A stretch of 54,164 nucleotides of DNA, from contig NZ_JABUTB010000002.1 of NCBI RefSeq assembly GCF_021443865.1, positions 67,685 to 121,848 on the forward strand. Direction: 5' to 3'. The translations under genes and the position numbers were made by a program. This DNA comes from Clostridium sp. (GTDB lineage: Bacteria > Bacillota > Clostridia > Clostridiales > Clostridiaceae). Position 1 is the first letter of the stretch. Every line of letters begins with the position of its first letter. Of this stretch, positions 43,891-52,491 are shown piece by piece. The notes below the pieces were generated by a model that did no database searches, was not told the origin of the DNA, and saw nothing but the letters and a program-made list of their open reading frames with translations.

Positions 43891-45117
43891 TTAATTAATA
43901 ATTCTCTTTGCAGATGTTATATTGCTTAAATTTATTGGTTGTATTCTTACATAATCTCCTGTGTTAGGGGCATGAAGTATATAACCTCCATCAATATAGA
44001 AAGCCACATGAGTAGCTGGGCTTCCCCAAAATACTAAGTCACCTGTTCTAAGCTCAGATAAACTTACATCTGTTCCAAAGTTTTGTTGGTCTTGAGATAC
44101 TCTTGGAAGATAATATCCAAATTGTTTATAGCAATATTGGACTAATCCAGAGCAATCAAATCCATTAGGAGTTGTACCACCCCAAACATATGGAACACCT
44201 TGGAATTGACTAGCATAAGCCACAATTTCAGAAGCAGAATAGCTACTTATTGGATAGTTTGTACTTTCATTTTCTTCATAGCTACCTCTATTTGGTTCAA
44301 TAGAATTACTTTTCGAACTGTCTTGAGAAGATTCTTGTCTTTTAGATTCTTCCTCTGCTTGTATTCTAGCTTCCTCTTGTCTTTGTTTTTCAAGTTCAGC
44401 TTGAACTCTTTGCTCTTCTAATTCAGCAGTTATACTTGAAACAGCTGCTTTTTCACTTTCTATTTTTTCAGATAAATTAGCTTGAATTATATTTAATTCA
44501 CTTAATTTTTCTTGTTGTTCATTCTGCATAGATGTCATATCATCAACAATAGATTTTGCTTCATTATTAGCTGCCTCTAATTCCATTTTCTTTACTTCTA
44601 AGGCTTCTTCTTCATTTATTAAATCTTTTTTTAGTTTATCTAATTCTTCTATATTCTTTTTGCTAGAATTAACTAAAGCAGAGTAGTTATAAAAATTATA
44701 GGCTGCATCAAATACATTATCAGATTTAAAAATAACATCAACATAAGATAATTCCCCGAATTTGTACATGCTACGTACAAATACATTCTTATTAGCTTCT
44801 CTTTTTGCTATTTCTTCAGTGTATTGATCAATTTTTAGTTTACTTTCATGTATAGAGTTATTAATTACACTTATTTCTTCTTCAAGGGCAGCTTGTCTAT
44901 ACATTGCAGCTTCTATTTTGCTATCTAATTCTTGAATAGAGAGTCTTAATTCTTCTGATTGAGCTTCATAGGTACTTAATTTATAAGTATCTTCTTTTAT
45001 ACTTTCATTGTATTCCTGTAGCTGTTGCTGAAGTGGGTCTGCAATAGCTATTTTATCTTGAGTAGAAATTAATAAAATAATTATTAAGACTAAGGATAGT
45101 CTTGATTTATATTTCAT
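43891..45117 (-). CDS. Secreted peptidoglycan hydrolase, PcsB-like coiled coil plus NlpC/P60
   Basis: A 408-residue exported protein. A signal peptide (about 1-27) is followed by a long coiled coil (about 30-235) as in PcsB/CwlO proteins and a Glu/Gln/Ser-rich linker with repeated QEEARIQAEEESKR-like sequence. The NlpC/P60 domain (about 295-408) has catalytic Cys in GFDCSGLVQYCY and His in THVAFYIDGGY. It should cut gamma-D-glutamyl-diamino acid bonds of peptidoglycan during growth or division; FtsEX usually controls such coiled coils. It is monocistronic, with AGAGGGGTGAAAAA before its ATG. Confidence 0.93.
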   Translation of the reverse strand: MKYKSRLSLVLIIILLISTQDKIAIADPLQQQLQEYNESIKEDTYKLSTYEAQSEELRLSIQELDSKIEAAMYRQAALEEEISVINNSIHESKLKIDQYTEEIAKREANKNVFVRSMYKFGELSYVDVIFKSDNVFDAAYNFYNYSALVNSSKKNIEELDKLKKDLINEEEALEVKKMELEAANNEAKSIVDDMTSMQNEQQEKLSELNIIQANLSEKIESEKAAVSSITAELEEQRVQAELEKQRQEEARIQAEEESKRQESSQDSSKSNSIEPNRGSYEENESTNYPISSYSASEIVAYASQFQGVPYVWGGTTPNGFDCSGLVQYCYKQFGYYLPRVSQDQQNFGTDVSLSELRTGDLVFWGSPATHVAFYIDGGYILHAPNTGDYVRIQPINLSNITSAKRIIN

Positions 45118-45422
45118 TTTTTCACCCCTCTTTATTATCTAAAGCAGATAAATTCTAAAAATTTATTAAATAAATAGACAAAGGCAGTCCTTTAGACTGC
45201 CTTTGCTTATATAGAATCATAATAATTAATTTCTTTAGTCTTTACTAACATAGCTTCAACTCTGGTAGATGATTCAATATTAGCAGTTCTAATATAAATT
45301 TATTTTTTTAATGAAATAATAAGAAAATATAACTTGTAAAATTAATATAATTATTGTTAATAATTTGTATACTTATAGTCTACCACTTATTGAAAAATAA
45401 TACAAGAATAAGGATGTTTAAT
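45118..45422. other. Intergenic region with a hairpin and a possible gene remnant
   Basis: A hairpin AAAGGCAGTC-CTTTA-GACTGCCTTT lies at 45180-45204. Just beside it, the minus strand encodes about 30 codons (45207-45299: IRTANIESSTRVEAMLVKTK...) ending in TAA, with codon use like a real gene but no start or ribosome site. It may be the tail of a lost gene, ended by the hairpin. I see nothing else. Confidence 0.4.
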
Positions 45423-46448
45423 TTAAATATGGTAATAGTCATTTTCTATTATTTTTAGTTTTTCTATATCTTTATAAAGATCCATATATTCTAAATGTTC
45501 CTTTGAACCATTTATTAGGTTTATCTTAGTAGGACCAATAAATAAATATAGACCTTCAGTTTTAATAACATTAAGAGTAAGGTTATCAAAAATAGCTCCT
45601 AATCCTCTTATTGAAAACAATAAAGTAGTATCATGACTTTGCTTTCCATCTACAAGGTAATAAACATTTATTCTATCAGGCTTTTCTTCAATTCCAAACT
45701 TATCTTCCCAGTTACTTGGAAAGTTTATTGAAATTCCTATATCTTCATTTTCATAAAGATAAGTATCATCATTTTGCTTAATTAAATCATTATTAGGTAT
45801 TAAAGGATACCTTGTAAAATTATATTTTCCAATGAAAAAGCTAGAAATAAAGGATAATAAAATAGTAAATATAAAAATAGCATATAACTTTTTATTTCTA
45901 TTCTTTAACCTTTTAAATTCATCTTTTACAATAAGAGAATTATTTTCATTAATAAGTAATGCTAGAAATTCTTCTAAGGAAATAGGCAAAGCAGTTTTTG
46001 GGATAAAGGGAGACACCTTTGAATTTTTAACAGATAAGATTAATCCATGTTTTAAAAGAATAATATTATCAATTTCACTTAATTTAATTTTCATAGAACT
46101 AAATTCATTTTCTCTTATTAAATAACCATCTTCTATAGTAAAGTAAAAGGTACTTTCAATATCACAAAATAATTTAGTGTTTTTTATTGCTCTCTTTCTT
46201 CTTAATTTAATTATTAGTAAAAATAATAAAAGAAGAAGGGCAGAAAATACAATAATAAACGGGATTAAATAAGGAAGATATCTATAATCTTCAGATAATA
46301 TATAAGTAATTAAGGAAAATGCAAGTATTAAATAAGGAGCTAAAATGGTCTTTAGGTATAGAGTAATAACTGGAGAGGTTGTATTTAAATACCTAAAATA
46401 CTCTCTGAAGCTAATTCTATAATCACTTGGCTTATATTCAAATTCCAT
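45423..46448 (-). CDS. YcxB-like membrane protein with C-terminal extracellular domain
   Basis: A 341-residue protein. Two membrane helices (about 36-85) are followed by a YcxB-like region (FTIEDGYLIRENEFSSMKIKLSEIDNIILL) and a third helix (about 192-212). The last 130 residues are probably outside the cell and include GISINFPSNWEDKFG, a motif seen in secreted surface domains. Function is unknown. It overlaps the upstream YcxB-like gene by one base, so they form a translationally coupled pair. Confidence 0.65.
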   Translation of the reverse strand: MEFEYKPSDYRISFREYFRYLNTTSPVITLYLKTILAPYLILAFSLITYILSEDYRYLPYLIPFIIVFSALLLLLFLLIIKLRRKRAIKNTKLFCDIESTFYFTIEDGYLIRENEFSSMKIKLSEIDNIILLKHGLILSVKNSKVSPFIPKTALPISLEEFLALLINENNSLIVKDEFKRLKNRNKKLYAIFIFTILLSFISSFFIGKYNFTRYPLIPNNDLIKQNDDTYLYENEDIGISINFPSNWEDKFGIEEKPDRINVYYLVDGKQSHDTTLLFSIRGLGAIFDNLTLNVIKTEGLYLFIGPTKINLINGSKEHLEYMDLYKDIEKLKIIENDYYHI

Positions 46449-46951
46449 TATTTAATCCTCCTTACCTTAATATATTTTTCAATATCATTAATTAATTCTT
46501 CTGCATCAACATCAAAGAATTTTAAATAAAATAAGTTTCCAGGTAGTCCAATAAGCTTATAATGCAATCTTAAACTATCATTATCTACAATAACATTACT
46601 TACTGCTTTCCAGTTAATATGTTTTGATACATCAGCACTTTCAAAATAAATTCCTTCTTCAGCAAAGGAGATATTTACTTCGTCATTAGGCACAGAAGTT
46701 AATAACTTTTTACATTCATTTCTGTAAGATACAAGGAATATAAAGAATTCTAATAATAAAGTTAAGGTAATTATAGATGAGAGGATTTCCATTTGTAACT
46801 CTAAAGCTTTTAATACTATGATTGATAATAAAAACAAACCAATATTAACTATAAAAACAAGAGTTAAACTACCCTTTAAGAGAGTTTTCTTAATATATCT
46901 TTTATAAGTAATTTCAAAATCAGCATTATTAGTTAATTTATAATAATACAT
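46448..46951 (-). CDS. YcxB-like protein
   Basis: A 167-residue protein with two membrane helices (about 30-75) and a C-terminal cytoplasmic domain. The block ISFAEEGIYFESADVSKHINWKAVSNVIVDNDSLRLHY fits the YcxB-like family, whose function is not known. It is the first gene of a minus-strand pair. AAAGGAGAAACTAA precedes its ATG. The similar organisation of the next gene suggests related proteins working together. Confidence 0.7.
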   Translation of the reverse strand: MYYYKLTNNADFEITYKRYIKKTLLKGSLTLVFIVNIGLFLLSIIVLKALELQMEILSSIITLTLLLEFFIFLVSYRNECKKLLTSVPNDEVNISFAEEGIYFESADVSKHINWKAVSNVIVDNDSLRLHYKLIGLPGNLFYLKFFDVDAEELINDIEKYIKVRRIK

Positions 46952-47173
46952 TTAGTTTCTCCTTTATAATTTTATTTCCTTTATTATACAGGAAAGTAGG
47001 GGGAATATAAACAATTTAAGTAAATGTAAATTATTGCACCCCAGGGGACCAAATATTTACATAATTATATTTATGGATTAAAATGGATTTAATATATACT
47101 TTTTATGGAAAATATTTTGATAATTCAGTAAAAGTATTAAAGAAAAGAATTAGAAAAATAGGGGAGAATTAAT

Positions 47174-48145
47174 ATGAGCAATAATAATTTGAAAAGTACT
47201 GAGGGCTATTTTTCTACAAAGAAACTAATATATATTTTAATTACAAATATATATTTTTTAATAGCAATATCACCTTTTTTAATATACTGCCTAGCTTTAG
47301 GAAATGACATATCTATTTACATTGTAGCCATTTTAGCAGTTATAGTAGGACCAGCTATATCAACAGTATTTTCAGTACTAGGTAGAGTTATTAAGGGAAA
47401 AGAAACTAATGCTCCTCAGGATTTTTTATACTTCTATAAATTAAACTTCCTACAAGGAATACTTGCAGGAGCAATAATAAGTGCAATATTATTAGTTGCT
47501 TACTTAGATATGGGATACTTCCTTAAAATGGGAGTAAATAAAATTTTATACTTATTTATTGTAATTAAAGGATTCATATTGGCAGTTAGCCTTTATGTTT
47601 TTCCAATTATAGCTAGAATTAGTGCTAAAACCTTAGATGTTTTTAAACTAGCTATAGAATATACAATAAAAAAGTTTTATTTATCATTAACAATGATAAC
47701 AATAGTGATAGCATTTTTATTTGCAGTAAAACTATTAAAAATATCATTGATTTCATTATTATTTGGACCAGTTGTTATAGCATATATAATATTATTATTA
47801 GAGAAAAACATACTAATAGATGCAGAGGAAATCCTAAAGGATAAATATAAGGAAATACTAAAAAATGAAGAAATTAAGAAATTAGAAAATAGACAATTTA
47901 ATGAAGATGAATATGTACAAGAGATGGTTAATATAGAATTAATAGATAATGAATATTTAGAAAATGAATATTTAGAAAATGAATATTTTGAGGATGAGTA
48001 TTTGGAGAATGAATATTTTGAGGATGAGTATTTGGAAAATGAATATTTTGAGGATGAGTGCTTTGAAGAGGAATTAATTGAAGATGAAGATTTTGCAAAT
48101 AAAGAAATAAAAATAGAAGATGAATATTTAAAAAAAAATAAATAG
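47174..48145 (+). CDS. DUF624-like membrane protein with acidic repeat tail
   Basis: A 323-residue protein. The first 215 residues hold five or six membrane helices with a DUF624/YesL-like pattern (GPAISTVFSVLGRVIKGKET, FLYFYKLNF). From about residue 258 the tail is made of acidic pentamers NEYLE/NEYFE/DEYLE and ends in Glu/Asp/Lys-rich sequence. The tail should be cytoplasmic and very negatively charged. The repeat is encoded by 15-bp units, so its length may vary between strains. A lipoprotein gene follows 48 bp later. Function is unknown. AATAGGGGAGAATTA precedes the ATG. Confidence 0.7.
   Translation: MSNNNLKSTEGYFSTKKLIYILITNIYFLIAISPFLIYCLALGNDISIYIVAILAVIVGPAISTVFSVLGRVIKGKETNAPQDFLYFYKLNFLQGILAGAIISAILLVAYLDMGYFLKMGVNKILYLFIVIKGFILAVSLYVFPIIARISAKTLDVFKLAIEYTIKKFYLSLTMITIVIAFLFAVKLLKISLISLLFGPVVIAYIILLLEKNILIDAEEILKDKYKEILKNEEIKKLENRQFNEDEYVQEMVNIELIDNEYLENEYLENEYFEDEYLENEYFEDEYLENEYFEDECFEEELIEDEDFANKEIKIEDEYLKKNK
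47949..48066 (+). repeat. Tandem 15-bp repeats encoding an acidic tail
   Basis: About eight units of GAATATTTAGAAAAT type, the later ones alternating in 30-bp blocks (GAATATTTTGAGGAT then GAGTATTTGGAAAAT). They translate to NEYLE, NEYFE and DEYLE. Confidence 0.9.
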
Positions 48146-48193
48146 AATGTATAATTTATATATAAGGAAAAATATGGTTAAGAAGGTGAAGTA

Positions 48194-48940
48194 ATGAAAA
48201 TTACAAAAATTCTATTTCTTTTTATATTAAGTTTATTATTAATTGGATGTAATAAAAATACTAAGAGTATTATAGAAAAGGATACTAATACTAAAAAAGT
48301 AAGTGAAAATAATAGTGATACCAATAAAAATATAGAAAAAAATACTGATATGAAAAATACTATAGTTAAAAAAAATGAAGTTAATATTGAGGATAACTCT
48401 AAGAATATTATTGATTTAGAATTAAGAAATAGTACTATTGCAAAGGTTTATTCAGAAGCAATTAACTCAGTTAAAGACTTCTCAGAAAAAAACTCCTTAG
48501 AATTAATATTCGAAGAACCAATAGAACATAGAATTAGTAGAATGGCTCACTTTGGTAACACATCAATCTTATTACAAGATTTACAAGCATTAGGAGCAGA
48601 AACCGTAAGCTATTTTACTGATGAAGATATACTAAATGTAGAGTTGAGTATTGTAGAAGATGATAACACTTATTCACATATAGCTTATAAAGCATCAATT
48701 GCAAATATAAATAAAGACTTTAATTTTATGGAATCAAAGCTAAATGAATTTAGAAGTATGTTAGTAGATAAGAATGAATTGAATTTTGATAATATAAATA
48801 AATATATTGAAGATATGCTTAATAATAACTTAGAAGGAGATGCCTTATTTTTTAATAAGATAGATGATGATAGATATGAGAGTATTAGGATTAAAAATAA
48901 TAATTGTTATTATAAATTAATATATAATCCAAAGCTTTAA
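48194..48940 (+). CDS. Lipoprotein of unknown function
   Basis: A 248-residue protein with a signal peptide and lipobox LLIGC (Cys19). A low-complexity Asn/Lys/Thr-rich linker (about 20-75) is followed by a folded, mixed domain that I do not recognise (about 80-248). Notable stretches are RISRMAHFGNTSILLQDLQ and SYFTDEDILNVELSIVEDD. It is probably co-transcribed with the acidic-tail membrane protein upstream. AAGAAGGTGAAGTA precedes the ATG. A hairpin terminator follows. Confidence 0.72.
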   Translation: MKITKILFLFILSLLLIGCNKNTKSIIEKDTNTKKVSENNSDTNKNIEKNTDMKNTIVKKNEVNIEDNSKNIIDLELRNSTIAKVYSEAINSVKDFSEKNSLELIFEEPIEHRISRMAHFGNTSILLQDLQALGAETVSYFTDEDILNVELSIVEDDNTYSHIAYKASIANINKDFNFMESKLNEFRSMLVDKNELNFDNINKYIEDMLNNNLEGDALFFNKIDDDRYESIRIKNNNCYYKLIYNPKL

Positions 48941-49004
48941 ATCAGTGAATAACATATATTTACTTGAAAATTCCAGATTTAATAAAAGAAATAATATAAT
49001 ATTT

Positions 49005-49047
49005 AAGACTTTAAATTACCACTGAATGGTATTTTAAGGTCTTTTAA
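49005..49047 (+). terminator. Terminator after the lipoprotein gene
   Basis: AAGACTTTAAATTACC pairs with GGTATTTTAAGGTCTT (one mismatch, one G-U) and is followed by TTAATTTT. Confidence 0.75.
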
Positions 49048-49103
49048 TTTTCCATATGTATTATATAATAGTAATAAGTAGAATTAAAGCAAAGGAGAAA
49101 AAC

Positions 49104-49907
49104 ATGAATAATAAGGGAATAGTATTTTTTGATGTAGACGGAACCCTAATAGATTGGACAAAAAAGATATACGATCCAACTGAAAGAACAAAGCTAGCTA
49201 TAGAAAAGCTAAGAGAAAATGGCTACTTAACAGTATTAGCAACAGGGAGGCCAATGAATTCAGTTCATAAAGGATTATTAGATTTGGGCTTAAATGGATA
49301 TGTTGCTTCAAATGGTGCTTATTTAGAAATAAATAATAAAGTATTATTTAATGAAACTTTAAACAATGATGAACTTAAAGAATTATTAGATTTCCTAGAA
49401 GAGAACAATGTAGTTTATATGCTTGAAGGACAAGAATACAACTATGTTTTAGATATTGGAAATGAAAAGCTATCAAGCTTTCTAGAAGCAGCTAATTTAG
49501 ATAAAAACAATTTTAGAGAAGATTGGGACAAAGATACTGTTAAAGTTAACAAGATTATAGCTATAGCCTATGACGGAAATTCCTTCAATTTAGTTTTCGA
49601 AAAATTCAAAGAAAAAGATTATGCTTTTATGTCAAACCAAAGCAATGGTGGCGTTTTCGAAATATACAAAGCTAAATATACAAAAGGATATGGAATTGAA
49701 CAGTTATTAAATTTATTAGACATAAGTAAAGATAAAGCCTATGCCTTTGGAGATGGTGAAAATGACATAGAGATGTTCCAAGTAGTAAAATACGGAATAG
49801 CAATGGGAGATTACCATGAAAGATTAAAAAAATATGCCTATGATTTAACAGAAAATGTAGAAAATGAAGGAATAGAAAAAGGACTGAAAAGATTAGGACT
49901 AATATAA
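49104..49907 (+). CDS. HAD hydrolase, Cof-type (class IIB)
   Basis: A 267-residue phosphatase. Motif I is FFDVDGTLID with the nucleophilic Asp, motif II is in LATGRP, and motif IV is AFGDGENDIEMF; the IIB cap lies between (about 85-185). Cof-type enzymes dephosphorylate sugar phosphates, FMN or thiamine pyrophosphate intermediates; the substrate is not predictable. The ORF-track start at 49056 lies before the ribosome site AAAGGAG, so ATG 49104 is chosen. Repeat copy B begins immediately after its stop. Confidence 0.92.
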   Translation: MNNKGIVFFDVDGTLIDWTKKIYDPTERTKLAIEKLRENGYLTVLATGRPMNSVHKGLLDLGLNGYVASNGAYLEINNKVLFNETLNNDELKELLDFLEENNVVYMLEGQEYNYVLDIGNEKLSSFLEAANLDKNNFREDWDKDTVKVNKIIAIAYDGNSFNLVFEKFKEKDYAFMSNQSNGGVFEIYKAKYTKGYGIEQLLNLLDISKDKAYAFGDGENDIEMFQVVKYGIAMGDYHERLKKYAYDLTENVENEGIEKGLKRLGLI

Positions 49908-50212
49908 ATAAATGAATAATGCAAAATGGGTAATGCACAAAGATTAATGCATAATGCGTAATGCACAATGCATAATTAAGGTGTAAATTCCTCCAAGGTC
50001 GGAATTTAGAAATAATGAAAAGCCTCTTTGCTGAAGCAAATTGGCATGAAAGAATGAAATAATGAAGATTCTCTTTTGCTGACGCAAAATCGAAATGAAA
50101 AAATACAGGAATAAATTCCTTTGGAATTTATAAAATTTCATAATTCAGCTTGTCTGAATTATTTCAACAATTATCAATTATGCATTACGCATTATTAATT
50201 GCTGCCTTAGGC
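49908..50212 (-). repeat. Dispersed modular hairpin-rich repeat, copy B (inverted relative to A)
   Basis: Read on the minus strand it matches copy A: TGCATAATTG start, TAATTCAG-ACAAG-CTGAATTA hairpin, TTTTGCGTCAGCAAAAGAG, TTTGCTTCAGCAAAGAGGC, and GGAATTTACACCTTAATTATGC. The two GCAAA hairpin modules are in the opposite order from copy A. It fills the gap between the HAD and oxidoreductase genes. The ORF-track frame 49944-50141 and the first 27 codons of the frame at 50150 are translations of it. Confidence 0.8.
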
Positions 50213-50230
50213 AGCCGAAAGGGGTTAGAG

Positions 50231-51136
50231 ATGAGAGTTGCAATAATTGGACTAGGTGCCATAGCGCAAAAGGTTTATTTACCACTGTTATCTTCTATGG
50301 AGGATATTGAGCTTTTGATATCAACTAGGAACAAAAAAGTCTTAGAAGAGGTATCTAATAAATATAAAATAGATAGAGCGTATAATCTATTAGATAATTT
50401 GTTAAAAGAAGATTTTGATGCTGCCATAATTTCCACTCATGCTGATGGTCATTATGAAATAACTAAAAAGTTATTGAATAAGGGTGTTAATGTATATATA
50501 GACAAGCCATTAACATACAATCTTAAGACAAGTACAGAAATAGCAGAGCTTGCAAAGAAAAATAATTTAATTGCTATGGTAGGTTTTAATAGAAGATTTT
50601 GTCCAAAGGTTAGGGAGCTTAAAAATAAGGGCAAGGCTGATATTATTATTATGGAGAAAAATAGAGAGTATCCACCAGGTGATATTAGAAAATTTGTTGT
50701 AGAAGATTTTATACATGTTGTTGATACATTAAGATTTTTAATGGATGAAGAAGTTAAGAGGATGGATATTAATTTTTCTAAGGAAAATAATAATCTAAAA
50801 AATGTAGTTGTTACATTTAAAGGAGATAAAACAACAGCTATAGGAGTAATGAATAGAACTGCTGGTATAACAGAAGAAAATATAGAGTACATGGTAAAAG
50901 GCTGTAAATATGTAGTGGAAGACTTAGTAGATTCATTTAAAATTAGTAACAAGGGACGAGTGAAGACAACTTATGGTGGTTGGGAAAATACTCTTTATAA
51001 GAGAGGTTTTGTAGATTTAATTGATCATTTCCTAACTTCAGTAAAAGAAGGAAAAGAGACAAATCCATCTATTGAAGATTCAATAATAACTCATAAATTA
51101 TGTGAGTATATTGTAAATCAAATAAATAATAATTAA
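50231..51136 (+). CDS. Gfo/Idh/MocA-family oxidoreductase
   Basis: A 301-residue NAD(P)-dependent dehydrogenase. The Rossmann domain starts MRVAIIGLGAIAQKVYLPLL and contains DAAIISTHADGHYE and the conserved DKPLTYNL (Lys of EKP type). The C-terminal substrate domain begins near GFNRRFCP. Members act on sugars, inositols or similar. The ORF-track start (50150) is inside repeat copy B; ATG 50231 follows GAAAGGGGTTAGAG and matches family length. It has no obvious operon partner and ends in a terminator. Confidence 0.9.
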   Translation: MRVAIIGLGAIAQKVYLPLLSSMEDIELLISTRNKKVLEEVSNKYKIDRAYNLLDNLLKEDFDAAIISTHADGHYEITKKLLNKGVNVYIDKPLTYNLKTSTEIAELAKKNNLIAMVGFNRRFCPKVRELKNKGKADIIIMEKNREYPPGDIRKFVVEDFIHVVDTLRFLMDEEVKRMDINFSKENNNLKNVVVTFKGDKTTAIGVMNRTAGITEENIEYMVKGCKYVVEDLVDSFKISNKGRVKTTYGGWENTLYKRGFVDLIDHFLTSVKEGKETNPSIEDSIITHKLCEYIVNQINNN

Positions 51137-51143
51137 TTTAGTT

Positions 51144-51179
51144 AGCTAACTAGAGATATTCTTTAGTTAGCTTTTTTTA
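51144..51179 (+). terminator. Terminator after the oxidoreductase
   Basis: AGCTAACTAGAG pairs with CTTTAGTTAGCT (one G-U) around ATATT and is followed by TTTTTTT. Confidence 0.9.
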
Positions 51180-51283
51180 TAAAAACCTTGGTAAAGCTAC
51201 AGATGATGGTGATTTAAGTATAATTTACCTAAAATAGATAATATTAAGTATTTACAATAAATATTAGAAATGTTCATAAAATT

Positions 51284-51320
51284 TTGACTAACTGACAACT
51301 TTAATATATAATAAAGTTGT
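51284..51320 (+). promoter_or_regulatory. Sigma-A promoter with palindromic operator for the osmoprotectant importer
   Basis: TTGACT, 17 bp, TATAAT form a near-ideal promoter. A perfect palindrome ACAACTTTA-N8-TAAAGTTGT (51295-51320) covers the -10 box, so a dimeric repressor bound there would block RNA polymerase. The repressor is not encoded nearby; a GbsR/OpuCR- or BusR-type osmotic regulator is one guess. Confidence 0.75.
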
Positions 51321-51363
51321 TTACAAATAAAGGAGAATTTGTGTATTTCAAAGGAGGTTTAAA

Positions 51364-52491
51364 ATGATAGAGTTTAAAAATGTAAAGAAAAGTTATAAGA
51401 ATAGTGTAATCCTTGAGGACTTTAATCTTAAAATTGATGAAGGAAATTTAGTGGTTTTAATAGGTTCTAGTGGTTGTGGTAAAACAACATTATTAAAAAT
51501 GATAAACAGATTAATAGAAACCACATCGGGAGAAATTTTAATAGATGGTAAGAATATTAAAGATATGGATCCAATTAAATTAAGAAGAAGCATAGGTTAT
51601 GTTATTCAACAAACAGGACTATTTCCTCATATGACAGTAAAAGAAAATATAGAAATAATTCCTAAGCTAATGGGTAAATCAGAAGAGGAAATAGATAAGA
51701 AAACATTGGAATTATTAAATATGGTTGGATTAGAACCAGAAAAATATAGTGATAGATATCCAGCAGAACTAAGTGGAGGACAGCAACAAAGAATTGGAGT
51801 TGCAAGAGCCTTTGCAGCAGATGCAGAAATAATATTAATGGACGAGCCTTTTAGTGCTTTAGATCCAATAACAAGAGCAGAACTTCAAGAGGAATTATTT
51901 AATATTCAAAAGGAATATAAAAAGACTATAGTATTTGTTACTCACGACATGGATGAGGCATTAAACTTAGCAGATAAAATTTGTATATTGAAAGATGGTA
52001 AGATTCTTCAATATGATACACCAGAAAATATATTAAAAAATCCATCTGGTGAATATGTTGAAGAATTTGTTGGTAAGAATAAGATTTGGACTAAGCCTGA
52101 AATGATAAAGGCAACAGATGTTATGATTACAAGACCAATTACTGTTAATCCAAAGAGAAACCTTCTTCAAGCAGCTCAAATTATGAGAGAAAGTAAGGTT
52201 GATAGCTTGCTTGTTATAAATAGAGAAGGACTATTATTAGGATATGTAACATTAGAAAATATTCAAAGAGTAGTAGATAAAAATATTTTTGTAGAAGAAA
52301 TTATGAGTAAAAATCCTTTATGTATTAATGGAGATATTGCACTACCGGAATTATTAGAAGTATTTAATAACTTAAAGAGAGGATATTTACCAGTATGTAA
52401 TGGCCAAGGAAAATTACTAGGGCTTGTTACAAGAAGTAGTTTAATTTCAGTTTTAAGTAGTCAATATATAGAGGTAGGGGGAGATAATTAA
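51364..52491 (+). CDS. opuCA: Osmoprotectant ABC transporter ATP-binding protein with CBS domains (OpuCA-like)
   Basis: A 375-residue ATPase of the glycine betaine/carnitine/choline importer class. Walker A is GSSGCGKTTL, signature LSGGQQQR, Walker B IILMDEPFSALD. Two C-terminal CBS domains (about 255-370, starting ATDVMITRPITV and VEEIMSKNPLCI) bind nucleotides and tune transport to ionic strength or cyclic di-AMP. Its stop overlaps the start of the permease-binding protein fusion by one base. An AAAGGAGGTTTAAA ribosome site precedes the ATG. Confidence 0.92.
   Translation: MIEFKNVKKSYKNSVILEDFNLKIDEGNLVVLIGSSGCGKTTLLKMINRLIETTSGEILIDGKNIKDMDPIKLRRSIGYVIQQTGLFPHMTVKENIEIIPKLMGKSEEEIDKKTLELLNMVGLEPEKYSDRYPAELSGGQQQRIGVARAFAADAEIILMDEPFSALDPITRAELQEELFNIQKEYKKTIVFVTHDMDEALNLADKICILKDGKILQYDTPENILKNPSGEYVEEFVGKNKIWTKPEMIKATDVMITRPITVNPKRNLLQAAQIMRESKVDSLLVINREGLLLGYVTLENIQRVVDKNIFVEEIMSKNPLCINGDIALPELLEVFNNLKRGYLPVCNGQGKLLGLVTRSSLISVLSSQYIEVGGDN

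Noticed and set aside
45180-45204. tRNA or other structured RNA
   Set aside because: Only a single simple hairpin is present, with no cloverleaf or conserved core.
47949-48066. CRISPR-like repeat array
   Set aside because: Units are contiguous 15-bp in-frame repeats without spacers and encode protein.
49056-49103. N-terminal extension of the HAD phosphatase ORF
   Set aside because: The ribosome site AAAGGAG and the conserved FFDVDGT start place translation at 49104.
49944-50141. ORF of 65 codons on the minus strand
   Set aside because: It is a translation of repeat copy B, as above, with no ribosome site and no family.
50150-50230. N-terminal extension of the Gfo/Idh/MocA ORF
   Set aside because: The extra 27 codons come from the repeat, the family start is at ATG 50231, and the ribosome site GAAAGGGG lies before that ATG.
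50452-50952. 166-codon ORF opposite the oxidoreductase gene
   Set aside because: It is a shadow frame: Ser/Leu/Ile-rich without domains, fully inside a well-supported gene.
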